Positions 33,216-42,956 of a DNA stretch of 64,000 nucleotides are shown in pieces (within the stretch, counting starts at the first letter, position 1; each line of letters starts with the position of its first letter). The notes under the pieces are model-generated. The model saw nothing but the letters and a program-made list of their open reading frames with translations. It did not search any database and had not been told where the DNA came from. The stretch covers positions 248,001-312,000 of the forward strand of contig KV918812.1 in the NCBI GenBank assembly GCA_002049455.2, given 5' to 3'. This DNA is from Porphyra umbilicalis. Its lineage: Eukaryota > Rhodophyta > Bangiophyceae > Bangiales > Bangiaceae. Position numbers and translations under genes: made by a program.

Positions 33216-34534
33216 CATCGTCTGCTACCGCCGCCCTCCCACTGCGACCCCGCACAGTTGTGTCGTCCATGTCGCCCTTCTGCGGGGCTCTCCTCCCCTC
33301 CCCTTGTCCTAACCCGACGCTTTTTCCTTCCGCATGTGACTGATTCTGTGTTCCAGCCCCGCCACCCCTCACCCGCGCCCGCCAGCGACCACCCTTTCAT
33401 GCACGGCTCCCACACTCGCTTTTTCTTTTCTGTGTGGATCTTGTGCTCTATATGATTATGCACTCGTACGAGTACACCTGTACGCTTGTGTGTGTCTCTG
33501 CTCTGGTTTCTAGGAGCTCGGGGAGCGCTACTGGGGGGGCGAGGTGATGGACAGATGGTGGTGGATAAGCTGCACGGACACAATGCTGACTCCTGTTGTC
33601 CCTGATCGTTCTATCCTTTTACCTGTACTCCTGTATGACTGTGTGCATGTATGCATGTGTGTGCTTGCCTACTGCCTGCCTCTCTCTCAAGGGTACAGGT
33701 AGAGCTTGAGCATGTGCCTCTGTACTTTCTATCTAGGTCGATAGCGGCGCAAGGTGGGTGGGGTGGGAGAGGGGGGGGGAGGGGGGTGGAAGGCGGGGCT
33801 GTTCGTCGGCGGCTGAGTGAGGATAGTTTCTGTGAAGAAGGTCGGCCTTGGGACGTAGCGGTGACGTGCACCAAGGTCAATGGGTGGGCTGGTGTGAAGG
33901 AGGGGGGGGAAGCGGAGTCGCTTCTGTCTCCTGTAGTGCTGCATCTTGTGTTGTTGCCACATGAACCTTGCGCCCCTTTCTCTGTACACATTTCCATTTG
34001 TCTTCACCTTATAGGCAGACAGCGACTCTCTGCTACTGTCTTCCTCCCCGTACCCAAACCGTCCACCCCCCCCACAAGAAGCGTTGCGACGCCCGAGGCG
34101 AAACACCCTTCCCCGCTAGCACCGCTCACCCAACGAGGCGAGTCCCGCCCGAGACGCGACCCGCTTCGCATCCAACCCACCCATACAGCCAAGTAATGAG
34201 CCCCGTCCGAGGCGTGACCCGCTTCTGGCTCAACCCACGCCTCAGCGAAACCATGGATGCTGCTCGTGTTGGTTCTTTTTCCACTGCCATCTACCTCCAC
34301 CCCCGTCCGCTGACACGAAACCGCGAGGCCCGCCCGAGTGACATTTCCCACCAGGGTTCTCCCGCATCCAACCAAACGCAACGACGGGTTCCGTCCGAGT
34401 GTCAACACCCACCTTCTCGGCCAACCACATGTCACGACAGGCCCAGCTCGAGTTGCCACTTTCACAGCGTCGTCACTGTCGTTCGTTGCCCACACCGGCG
34501 CGTCTCGCCCGAGGCGTCGTCGCGACCACCTGTG

Positions 34535-36712
34535 TCAGACACTTGAATACAATGACTTAGTATATTTCTCATCACCAGAGGGCTCATCCTCGTCCCCTGA
34601 GGCCTCGTCAGGTGGAAAAACGATCAAATCAGCAGTGTCCACGATGGCTTCCTCCTCATCCTCCGCAGCCAGCCAAGCACGCATACCCTCGCGCGCGACA
34701 TGTTCGCTCTCACCACCCACCACCTCCCGTCCAAGAGATGTCCCCCTCAACAGAGAAAGTACCTCATCCACATTCTCCTCCACACTGGAAAATCCCTGTC
34801 TATACTCAGCGTGCAATGACACGGCTGACGCATTCATAGACGCAGGCAAAATAGTCGAACTCACCCAGCAATGCGAAATCGACTCTCGCGTTCCCTGCTC
34901 CCACTCCTCAAAAATGAACGTCGCGGCGTCCATGAGGTGGGCCTGGTCGCGCACGGCCAGTCCACAGTTCCTCTGCGGGCAGGGCCCCTGGTCTGGCCGA
35001 GGGAGGAGGGCGATCAACAGCTCCGTCCGCGCCGCAGCGTCTCCCTCGTCGTCCATGACCTCCAGCCCCGCCATCCGCGCGGACCCATACTCCTGTAGCA
35101 CGTCAGTCGTCGGGTTCACCTATAACACATCATTTCCGGCGCGGAACCCGCAAGGAGCCGGCGGCGGGGGGGGGCGGCGGGGGGTCAGCCGGTGGGGGGT
35201 GGGCGGCGTTGCGGAACTTGCATGGGGGGGGTCGGGGGGGGTGGGGTGGGGCTGCAGCCGCGACGGCAACGGAAACCACCGCATGAGGACAGCCAATAAG
35301 TGTCGCTGGTAGCGCCGCTTGAGCGCCGCGATCACCCCGGCGTCCATCGGCTGGTAGATAGCCGTAACGTTTGGGGGAAGGAACAAAATTTCCACATCGT
35401 CAGCACTTAGTTCCGTGTCGTGTGTGGATGAGTTGTCCATAATCAAAGCACATTTGGCGCCCCCGTGTCGGTCCCGTACCGCCGGTAGGAAGACCGTATT
35501 CCACCATCTGACGTAAACGCATTTGTCCATCCACGCCTTCTTTTGGTTGAAGTAGGGGAGCGAACACTCGTTGCCTTCGCCGCGGAAGCACAGCAGGCTG
35601 ACCGGCTCGCCGATCATCGCCACCGGGAGCTTGTGGGTGCCCGTCGCGTTCGAACAGAGCACCAAGGTGACGCGGTCCATGTGACGCATGGCCCTTGTCC
35701 CGCGCGCGTGTCGACGGTGCCGCCGTGGCTCATAGGAGCGCGAGGGCAGACACCGGTACAGCAGCCCGGTCTCATCCAATTTGTATATTCGGTCGGGGGG
35801 GTAGGCCTCCAGCTTGCGCCGGATTTTCTCCATGGTAGTGGCGGCCAACGCCAAGCTCGCCTCCCCCGCCTTCCCGTGCATCGCCTCATTGCATCTATCA
35901 AACCTTCAGAGAAAGCCCCAGACCCAACAGTGGCTGGCTGAAAACTGCGTGATGCCGAGGCGACCTGCAATAATTGTTGCACCTTCTTGAAACAGCGCAG
36001 TGGTGACGGGGATTCGGCAGTGATCGAGGGCGTAAATAGCCAGGTACCACTAGTATACGACGGCGTCAAGTTTTCGCCATTTGCCCGCCCTGCGGTTGTT
36101 GCGCCTCATCGTTCGTGCGTCGTTAGGAATTGCCCGGTAGACGGCCGCGTCCGCCATGATCTTCTGCGCAAAGCGCTTGGAAACTGGGACAGGGATTTGC
36201 TGCAAAACCACCGGCCATGTAGTAATGGCGTCCCGAAGACGAACGATCTGCTTTTTGAGGCCAATCGAAATCTCTTGGCGGACCTTTCGCCGCCGGCGCC
36301 CGGTGGTCATTGTGGCAGGCCGTGGGCCGTTACAATGTTCCCCATCGTAGTTACGCCTTGATTGGTCCTCCCCCGTCGCCAGCAGGCCCTCGCACGTCAC
36401 CGCCGCTGCCCTTGCCGCTTCCTGGACAGCATGGGGCCACTCATGCATCAAACCAGGTACAGCCCTCTCAAACGCAGCCTCAACCGTGGCAGCAATAGCG
36501 GTAACGGATGTTGGTAGTGGGGTGGGAATTGGATTTGGCGGGGTATCCGATCGTCGGGGGGGTAGGGGCGTGGTGTCCGACATGGTTGGGGCGGGGTGGG
36601 GAGGTTTACGGGGACGGTCAGCGCGACGATGGTGGTGGGTGCGACGACGATGGGTGGATGCGACGACGGTGGGAGCAGCCTCGTCTCCTTTAAATATGAG
36701 TGGAGTTGCCAC
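34535..36712 (-). pseudogene. Pogo-like DDE transposase of element 2, one frame with stops
   Basis: One reading frame spans the whole gene without frameshift. N-terminal region Pro/Thr-rich; helix-turn-helix around RRRKVRQEISIGLKKQIVRL; CENP-B-like segment after 36050 (WYLAIYALDHCRIPVT, then GRLGITQFSASHCWVWGFL); DDE core with IYKLDETGLLYR, CALIMDNSSTHD and IYQPMDAGVI; C-terminal ESISHCWVSSTILPASM and an acidic tail. In-frame stops: TAG at 36050-36052, TGA at 35906-35908, TAG at 35120-35122. The last follows a Pro-rich, C-rich stretch and directly precedes TATAG|GTGAAC, so it may lie in an intron (about 35285-35120) rather than be a mutation. The other two look like point nonsense changes. 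Confidence 0.82.
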
Positions 36713-36851
36713 AGCTTCATTTGATTAAAGTATTCATTCCAATCGACACAAGAACGATTGCAGTGGTTGTGGGATCCTTCGCGGTCGATCGGCATTCGTT
36801 AATAGACACCGTGCCCAAGAAAGGATGTCACAGGAATGGAGAAAGACTGTA

Positions 36852-37995
36852 CCGGCCCTGGGTAATGGGTCCCATGAGATTTTCTGTGAGCTCGCCGGCA
36901 CGTCCATGCTTGGCTCCGACAAGATGTGCGATTCCGATGATGGCGAGGCCGAAGACGCCTTACAAAACGAGGACGGAGTCGTGGAAGATCAAGGTGGTCA
37001 TCCTGGGCGCGAAACTGACGAGTTAACGCACGAGGCTGCGTCGGAACTCTTCTACGCCATGACGGGCATTGCCGACGACGCGGTCGCTGGTCGAGGCAAA
37101 CGCAGTCCGAGTTTTCAGCCGCGGGTTTGATCCGTCGACCTTTTCCCGGCCACAGACGACCGCCGCCGAAGCCCAACATGAAGGAAGACCCGCAGAGCGT
37201 CGTGCTGCTTGCGTCCTCGGAAGAATTTCAAGGCGCATGTCTGGCTACCGGAGCGCAGCGCACCGTCATCGGCAAGCCGCAAGCCGAGGCCTACTTGGCT
37301 TTGATCGGCAAGGACATCAGGCCGGACAAGGCGAAGGACCCAAGGCGGTCTCGACTTGGTGGCAGCGACTACGACACCATCGGTGCGGTGAGTATCCGAT
37401 TGCCGGATGCCGACGACTACTTCCTACCGCTCATCGTCAACGTCATGGCGCTCAACGTCCCATTCCTCCTCGGTCTCGACACCTTCGATCTGCATCGCAT
37501 TGTATGTGAACAACGTCACCAACCACTTGATGTGCGTCGACAAGGGTGTGGCCGTGCCCTTAGTGCGCAAGTTTGGCCACATCTACCTCGATTGGGGCTC
37601 AAAGATCCTCTACACTTTTCCGGATCTGCAGCGCATCCAGGAGCACTTCAACCATGCCAAGCCGGAGCGCCTCTACGCCCTCATGCGCCGAGCCAAGGAC
37701 CACCAGGAAACGCCTGAGACCATAAGGCAGCTGGAAGACGTGACCGAGGCTGGTGACGTTTGTCAGCGGCTGTAGAAGGAGCCAAGCCGCTTCCGCGTAG
37801 CGATGCCGGAGGAGGACATCCGCTTCAACCGGCGGGTGATACCCGATGTCATGACGTTGGGCCAGACCTCTATGCTTCACGTCGTGGACCGTGACACGCT
37901 GCTCTCGGCTGCAGCTTTCCTACGGGATACCGTGAGCTCCAAACCGGGATGGGAAGCGTTCTTTCGTTGCTGGGTGAGCGTTGACGCCGGCTACC
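36852..37995 (+). pseudogene. Decayed copia-like pol, protease to integrase N-terminal part
   Basis: Resumes at the TA after pogo element 2. Acidic linker (CDSDDGEAEDALQNEDGV), then an aspartic protease remnant: LATGAQRTVIG, where the catalytic Asp of DTGA is Ala, and VPFLLGLDTFDLH. After a frame change, YVNNVTNHLMCVDKGV and a pre-integrase segment (FPDLQRIQEHFNHAKPERLY, LMRRAK). A stop at 37773-37775 precedes an integrase core start (FRVAMPEEDIRFNRRV). The sequence is cut at 37995 by the intact copia and resumes at 42957. Frameshifts and stops show it is dead. Confidence 0.75.
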
Positions 37996-38414
37996 TGTTG
38001 GACTGTGATGCTCGTCGCCGGCTCCACTGGCGGTTCGCGGATGGATGATGGTCGGTGACCCTTATGGTACCCCACATGGTACATTTGCAAGACGTGGTCA
38101 AGTTGCACACATTCGTGTTGGGTGATCTTGGGGCGTTACTTTTGGCATGGTTTGGATTTGATCTTCGCTTTGCTCTAGTGGCTTTTGATTTGGTGAGTGA
38201 TGCGATTTGGTGCGAGGGCGTGGGCGTCGGTGTGGGCGCGAGAGGGGGGAGCACTTGGGCCGGTGGGGACTATTTGAGAGGTGCTCTCGGTTGGGAGAGG
38301 CGGGCGAACCTTAGGCCAACCAACAAAGCACGTTCGCACACACACACGCAAGCTCAAGCCACTCAACCACTTCACCGTGGTCCCCCAACCCCTATCCCCA
38401 CTGCGTTTTCAACA
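37996..38414 (+). repeat. 5' LTR of intact copia, 419 bp
   Basis: Starts TGTTGGACTGTG and ends GCGTTTTCAACA. It is identical to the 3' LTR except base 38180 (G; T at 42722). It contains an AT-rich ACTATTTGAGAGG near 38269 that may serve as promoter. Confidence 0.96.
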
Positions 38415-38432
38415 GGTTATGGGCCCAGTGCC
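38415..38432 (+). other. Primer-binding site, half-tRNA-iMet type
   Basis: GGTTATGGGCCCAGTGCC begins at the first base after the 5' LTR. Its complement (CTGGGCCCATAACC) is the anticodon stem-loop of eukaryotic initiator tRNA-Met, with CAT as the anticodon. Drosophila copia is known to prime from a half-molecule of this tRNA using the same site. Confidence 0.8.
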
Positions 38433-38575
38433 GGGGCTGTGACAAGAGCAAGGTGTGCCAGCTGGTGTCGCGGCGGTCGCGACAAGTGCGAAGAGGACGA
38501 GGTCAAGGTGGTTCAAGGACGTGACGGTCAAGGCGCACGGCTCGGCAAGGTCGGGCGCTACGACAAGAAGACATC

Positions 38576-41500
38576 ATGGACGGAGGCGCTGCCGGCATGG
38601 GCGGCATCAAGATCGACAAGGTGACGGAGACGAACTTCCACGAGTGGCGTCAGCGCATTAAGATGGTCCTCGCGCTGCGCGACTTGGACGATATGCTTGA
38701 CGAAGACGGCAAGCCGACGGACGCGGATGCCCGCGACTTGGCGGTGTGGAAGCGTCGAGACACGAAGGCGAGCGCCATCATCGGGCTCACCCTTCGGTCT
38801 GAGCAGCTCGAGCACGTGTCGGGCTGCAAGACGACGGCGGAAATGTGGTCGACGCTGCAAGGTGTCTTCCAGCGCAAGAGTTTGATGAACAAGATGAAGG
38901 CGCGACGCGAGTTCTACACCGTCGAAATGACCGTCGGCGAGGGCATGCTGGGCTACATCAACCGCGTGCGCAACCTCGGCGAGAACCTCAAGGCCATGGG
39001 CGGCGAGGTGACGGAGATGGACGTTGCCATGAGCGTCCTCAACGGGCTGACGTCAAAGTACGAGAACCTGCTGGTGGCTCTCGACGCCAAGGGCGAGGAC
39101 GAGCTGAGCCTCGACTTTGTAAAGAGCCGCTTGCTTCAGGAGGAGCGGCGGCAGGCGGACAAGTCACCGGCGACGAAGCGCATTGGCGACATGGCACTCG
39201 TCGGCGCCAACTATCGAGGTCAAGGCCGCCGTGGTGACCTCTCCAAGATCGAGTGCTACTACTGCCATACGTTTGGGCACATCTCTCGCGATTGCCCAGA
39301 GCTCAAGGCCAAGAAGCAGAGACAGGACAAGGTGGCCGCGATTGCGGCTGACGATGGTAGTAACAGCGACGACGCCATCTGTCTGGTGGGCAATGCAGCT
39401 GACACCGATGACATCTCCAAGTCGTGGCTTGTGGACTCTGCGGCGTCTGCACACATGTGCTGGATGCGCGGGTGCTTTGACGACTACCATACGACCACGG
39501 GACGGAGCGTCACGATGGGTGACAAGGGGTCCGTTGCCACGGCGGGCGTCGGAACCGTTGTGCTCAATGTCATCGTTCACGGCAAGACGCGCAAGATCAA
39601 GTTGGAGAAGGTACTCCATGTTCCTACAATGGGCTTCAACCTCATGTCGGTCGGCATGATGGAGGAGCGTGGGGCGGAAGTGTCATTCAAGGGCGGTAAG
39701 ACGATCATCAAGATGAACGAGAAGACTGCTGCGTGCGGCACTCGTAAGAACGGGCTCTACCACCTGGACATGGCCCCACTGTCGGATTTTGCTGCGGTGG
39801 CCTCTCTTCAGCTCTGGCATGAGCGCTTTGGGCACGTCAACGTGGCTGGCGTTAAGCGGATGATCAAGAACAAGGACATCAATGGACTCAAGTGCTCTTC
39901 CATGGCGGTCAAGGACGTCTGCGAGCCGTGCGTGTATGGAAAGGCGGCTATGACGCCTATGCCTAGTGCAGGAGGAGGTCGAGTGACCAAGCGTCTGCAG
40001 CTCGTGCACTCGGACCTGGGCGGGCCAATGTCGGAGCCGTCGCGTGGCGGTGCGCTCTACTTCGGCACCTTCACCGACGACTTCTCCCGTTGGACCGACG
40101 TGGTCTTCCTGCAGAAGAAGAGCGATCTGCTCTCTGAGTACAAGAAGTGGCTGACTAAGGCCCAGCTGCACACGGGAACCAAAATCAAGATCCTGCGATC
40201 CGACAATGGCGGCGAGTACGTGTCGAACGCATTCAAGGCTCTTCACGATGAGAACGGCACGACGCATCAGACCACGGTGCCCGACACGCCGCAGCAGAAC
40301 GGAGTCGCTGAGCGGCTCAACCGAGTTCTTGTGGAGATGGCTCGCACCATGATGCGACACAAGGACGTCGATCAGGATCTTTGGGCGGATGCCATCAAGA
40401 CGGCGGTGTACATCAAGAACCGCGTCACGAGCAGGGCGCTTCCCGTTGGCAAGACGCCTTTTGAGCTGTGGACCGGGAATAAGCCCAACGTAAGCCACAT
40501 GCGGGTGTTTGGGTCGACATGCTGGGTTGTGCTGCACAAGAGTCACATCGACGGCAAGTTTGGCGACAAGGCGGCGAAGGGCGTCTTCTTAGGCTATCCC
40601 GACGGCAGCAAGGCGTACAAGGTCATCCTCGACGACGGCAAGGTCGTCAAGGCACGAAGCGTCGTGTTCGCCGAGACGAACGTAAGCGAGGTCGCAGAAG
40701 TTGCGGAGGAGCTTGCCGAAGACGAAGTTGTCGAAGTCGAGACGGGCTTGCGTTCTGCAAACGACGGCGAAGACGTAGATGCTGACAATGACGACAAGGA
40801 CGACAAGCAAGACGATGGATCTGAAAAGTCCGCGGACGACAATCAAGGTAGTGGCGGCTCTCAAGACACGCTGCGTCGGAGCGGCAGAGCGCGGCGACTA
40901 CCTGTCGAGTACTGGCGACCGGTGAGCCTGGTTGCTCACGAGGCGCCCACGACGTACGTGCAAGCCGTTCAAGGGCAAGAATCGGCTAAGTGGAAGATTG
41001 CTATGGACGAGGAGATGGAAGCCATCCGCAAGAACAAGACTTGGCGCTTGACGGATCGCCCGGCCAGTCGACGCGTGCTGAAGGGCAAGTGGGTTTACAA
41101 GGTCAAGAACGAGGTTGACAAGAACGGGAACAACACGACGCGGCACAAGGCGCGCCTGTGCTTCATGGGGAACCGGCAGATCAAGGGGCTCGACTTCAAC
41201 GAGACATTCGCGCCGGTGGCCAAGTTTACCACCATTCGATGCATCCTGGCGATGACGGCGGCGAACGGGTGGGAGCTACATCAGATGGACGTCAAGACGG
41301 CATTCCTCAACGGCGACCTTGACGAGGAGGTCTACATGGAGCAACCAGACGGCTATGTCGATCCGACGTATCCTGACAAGGTGTGTCGTCTCCTTCAAGC
41401 GCTGTATGGGCTGAAGCAAGCCCCCAAGATGTGGTACGCCAAGCTCGACGACTTCCTCAAGTCGCAGGGGTTTGACAACATTGACCCAGATGCATGCCTC

Positions 41501-42502
41501 TACCTCCTTATGGATGACGGCGAAATCATCATCGTCCTGGTGTACGTCGACGATCTCCTGTTGGTGGCATCAAGCCTGGCGGCGATCTACAAGATTAAGG
41601 ACGCTCTGCACAAGCGTTCTGAGATGAAGGACCTGGGCGAGGCGAAGGTCATCCTCGGGCTAGAGATAAGACGTGACAAGGCGTTGGGCACCCTCAAGCT
41701 GTCGCAGGGCAAGTACGCGGCGCAAGTGCTGGAGAAGTTCGGGATGGCGGAGTGCAACCCGATCGGAACGCCGCTGGAGGTGGGCCTGCAGCTGGTCAAG
41801 GCCGACGAGAGCGACGACGTGCTGCCCTACCGCGAAGCTGTCGGCAGTCTTATGTACCTGATGGTCGGGACACGTCCTGACCTCGCCTTCGCTATCGGGA
41901 AGCTGAGTCGTTTTGTCTCGTGCTACGGCAAGGAGCATTGGGCGGCGATTAAGCGCGTTCTACGGTACGTCAAGGGTTCGATGGACAAGGGGCTGGTCTT
42001 CGACAAGAACTCTTCCTGTGTTCTACAAGGCTTTAGTGATGCCGACTGGGCGGGTGACCACGAGACGGGACGTTCTACGACGGGCTTCACCTTCATCTTC
42101 GGCGGAGCAGCCGTCAGCTGGGGTTCTAAGTTGCAGAAGACGGTGGCGCTGTCGACGATAGAAGCCGAGTACATGGCTCTATGTGAGGCCAGCAAGGAAG
42201 CTGTTTGGCTCAACAAGCTCGTGCAAAGCGTTGCAACTCAAGGGCTGCGGACAGCGATCTCGGGCGGGCCGATCAACATCAAGGTCGACAACAGCGGGTG
42301 CATTGACTTCTCCAAGAACCCCGTCGAGCACAAGCGCACCAAGCACATCGACATTCGATACCACTTTGTGCGCGAGGCCATCACGACGGACAAGGTGACA
42401 CTGGAGCATTGTGCAACGGACGACATGGTGGCGGACCCGATGACGAAGGAGCTCGGCAAGACCAAGCACGACAAGCATGTCGAGGCCATGGGGCTTTGCT
42501 GA
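38576..42502 (+). CDS. Copia gag-pol polyprotein, intact, 1,308 residues
   Basis: ATG at 38576 (MDGGAAGMGGIKIDKVTETN). Order of domains: gag (about 1-215); CCHC zinc knuckle CYYCHTFGHISRDC from residue 227; aspartic protease WLVDSAASAHM with Asp at about 287; pre-integrase HERFGHVN...CEPCVYGKA; integrase with Asp480 (HSDLGGP), Asp543 (SDNGGEY) and Glu579 (NGVAERLNR), spacing D-62-D-35-E as expected; Asp/Glu-rich linker; reverse transcriptase with DVKTAFLNGDL, LYGLKQAP and YVDD at 990-993; RNase H with STIEAEYMAL and KHIDIRYHFVRE; C-terminal DMVADPMTKEL. No lesion seen. The order IN before RT defines Ty1/copia. Gag and pol are in one frame, so no frameshift signal is needed to make pol. Confidence 0.97.
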   Translation: MDGGAAGMGGIKIDKVTETNFHEWRQRIKMVLALRDLDDMLDEDGKPTDADARDLAVWKRRDTKASAIIGLTLRSEQLEHVSGCKTTAEMWSTLQGVFQRKSLMNKMKARREFYTVEMTVGEGMLGYINRVRNLGENLKAMGGEVTEMDVAMSVLNGLTSKYENLLVALDAKGEDELSLDFVKSRLLQEERRQADKSPATKRIGDMALVGANYRGQGRRGDLSKIECYYCHTFGHISRDCPELKAKKQRQDKVAAIAADDGSNSDDAICLVGNAADTDDISKSWLVDSAASAHMCWMRGCFDDYHTTTGRSVTMGDKGSVATAGVGTVVLNVIVHGKTRKIKLEKVLHVPTMGFNLMSVGMMEERGAEVSFKGGKTIIKMNEKTAACGTRKNGLYHLDMAPLSDFAAVASLQLWHERFGHVNVAGVKRMIKNKDINGLKCSSMAVKDVCEPCVYGKAAMTPMPSAGGGRVTKRLQLVHSDLGGPMSEPSRGGALYFGTFTDDFSRWTDVVFLQKKSDLLSEYKKWLTKAQLHTGTKIKILRSDNGGEYVSNAFKALHDENGTTHQTTVPDTPQQNGVAERLNRVLVEMARTMMRHKDVDQDLWADAIKTAVYIKNRVTSRALPVGKTPFELWTGNKPNVSHMRVFGSTCWVVLHKSHIDGKFGDKAAKGVFLGYPDGSKAYKVILDDGKVVKARSVVFAETNVSEVAEVAEELAEDEVVEVETGLRSANDGEDVDADNDDKDDKQDDGSEKSADDNQGSGGSQDTLRRSGRARRLPVEYWRPVSLVAHEAPTTYVQAVQGQESAKWKIAMDEEMEAIRKNKTWRLTDRPASRRVLKGKWVYKVKNEVDKNGNNTTRHKARLCFMGNRQIKGLDFNETFAPVAKFTTIRCILAMTAANGWELHQMDVKTAFLNGDLDEEVYMEQPDGYVDPTYPDKVCRLLQALYGLKQAPKMWYAKLDDFLKSQGFDNIDPDACLYLLMDDGEIIIVLVYVDDLLLVASSLAAIYKIKDALHKRSEMKDLGEAKVILGLEIRRDKALGTLKLSQGKYAAQVLEKFGMAECNPIGTPLEVGLQLVKADESDDVLPYREAVGSLMYLMVGTRPDLAFAIGKLSRFVSCYGKEHWAAIKRVLRYVKGSMDKGLVFDKNSSCVLQGFSDADWAGDHETGRSTTGFTFIFGGAAVSWGSKLQKTVALSTIEAEYMALCEASKEAVWLNKLVQSVATQGLRTAISGGPINIKVDNSGCIDFSKNPVEHKRTKHIDIRYHFVREAITTDKVTLEHCATDDMVADPMTKELGKTKHDKHVEAMGLC

Positions 42503-42526
42503 ATACAAGAACCGCCGCGGCAACAA

Positions 42527-42537
42527 GCACGGAGGAG
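42527..42537 (+). other. Short purine-rich tract before 3' LTR
   Basis: GCACGGAGGAG directly before the 3' LTR is the only candidate for the plus-strand primer. It is short and interrupted by C. Confidence 0.45.
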
Positions 42538-42956
42538 TGTTGGACTGTGATGCTCGTCGCCGGCTCCACTGGCGGTTCGCGGATGGATGATGGTCGGTGA
42601 CCCTTATGGTACCCCACATGGTACATTTGCAAGACGTGGTCAAGTTGCACACATTCGTGTTGGGTGATCTTGGGGCGTTACTTTTGGCATGGTTTGGATT
42701 TGATCTTCGCTTTGCTCTAGTTGCTTTTGATTTGGTGAGTGATGCGATTTGGTGCGAGGGCGTGGGCGTCGGTGTGGGCGCGAGAGGGGGGAGCACTTGG
42801 GCCGGTGGGGACTATTTGAGAGGTGCTCTCGGTTGGGAGAGGCGGGCGAACCTTAGGCCAACCAACAAAGCACGTTCGCACACACACACGCAAGCTCAAG
42901 CCACTCAACCACTTCACCGTGGTCCCCCAACCCCTATCCCCACTGCGTTTTCAACA
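42538..42956 (+). repeat. 3' LTR of intact copia, 419 bp
   Basis: Same ends and length as the 5' LTR with a single difference (T at 42722). Confidence 0.96.

Larger units (their letters stand above)
32861..36849 (-). mobile_element. Pogo-like DNA transposon 2 (4.0 kb)
   Basis: Terminal inverted repeats of about 20 bases with one mismatch: CAGTCTTTCTCCATTTCTG at 32861 and its complement ending at 36849. Target TA at 32859-32860 and 36850-36851. The transposase is on minus. The element splits an older coding sequence, giving a clear order of insertion. Confidence 0.88.
37996..42956 (+). mobile_element. Intact Ty1/copia LTR retrotransposon (4,961 bp)
   Basis: Two 419-bp LTRs (TGTTGG...CAACA), a 5-bp target duplication, a primer site and a single uninterrupted gag-pol ORF. 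The LTRs differ at one position, so the insertion is very young. It lies in the integrase of an older, unrelated copia-like element in the same orientation. Confidence 0.97.

Noticed and set aside
36863-36880. GGTAATGGGTCCCATGAG resembling the copia primer site
   Set aside because: It lies within coding sequence that continues the SAP-side ORF, with no LTR end before it; probably chance.
40500-40870. Plus and minus frames of 80-90 codons inside the copia ORF
   Set aside because: Shadows of the gag-pol frame.
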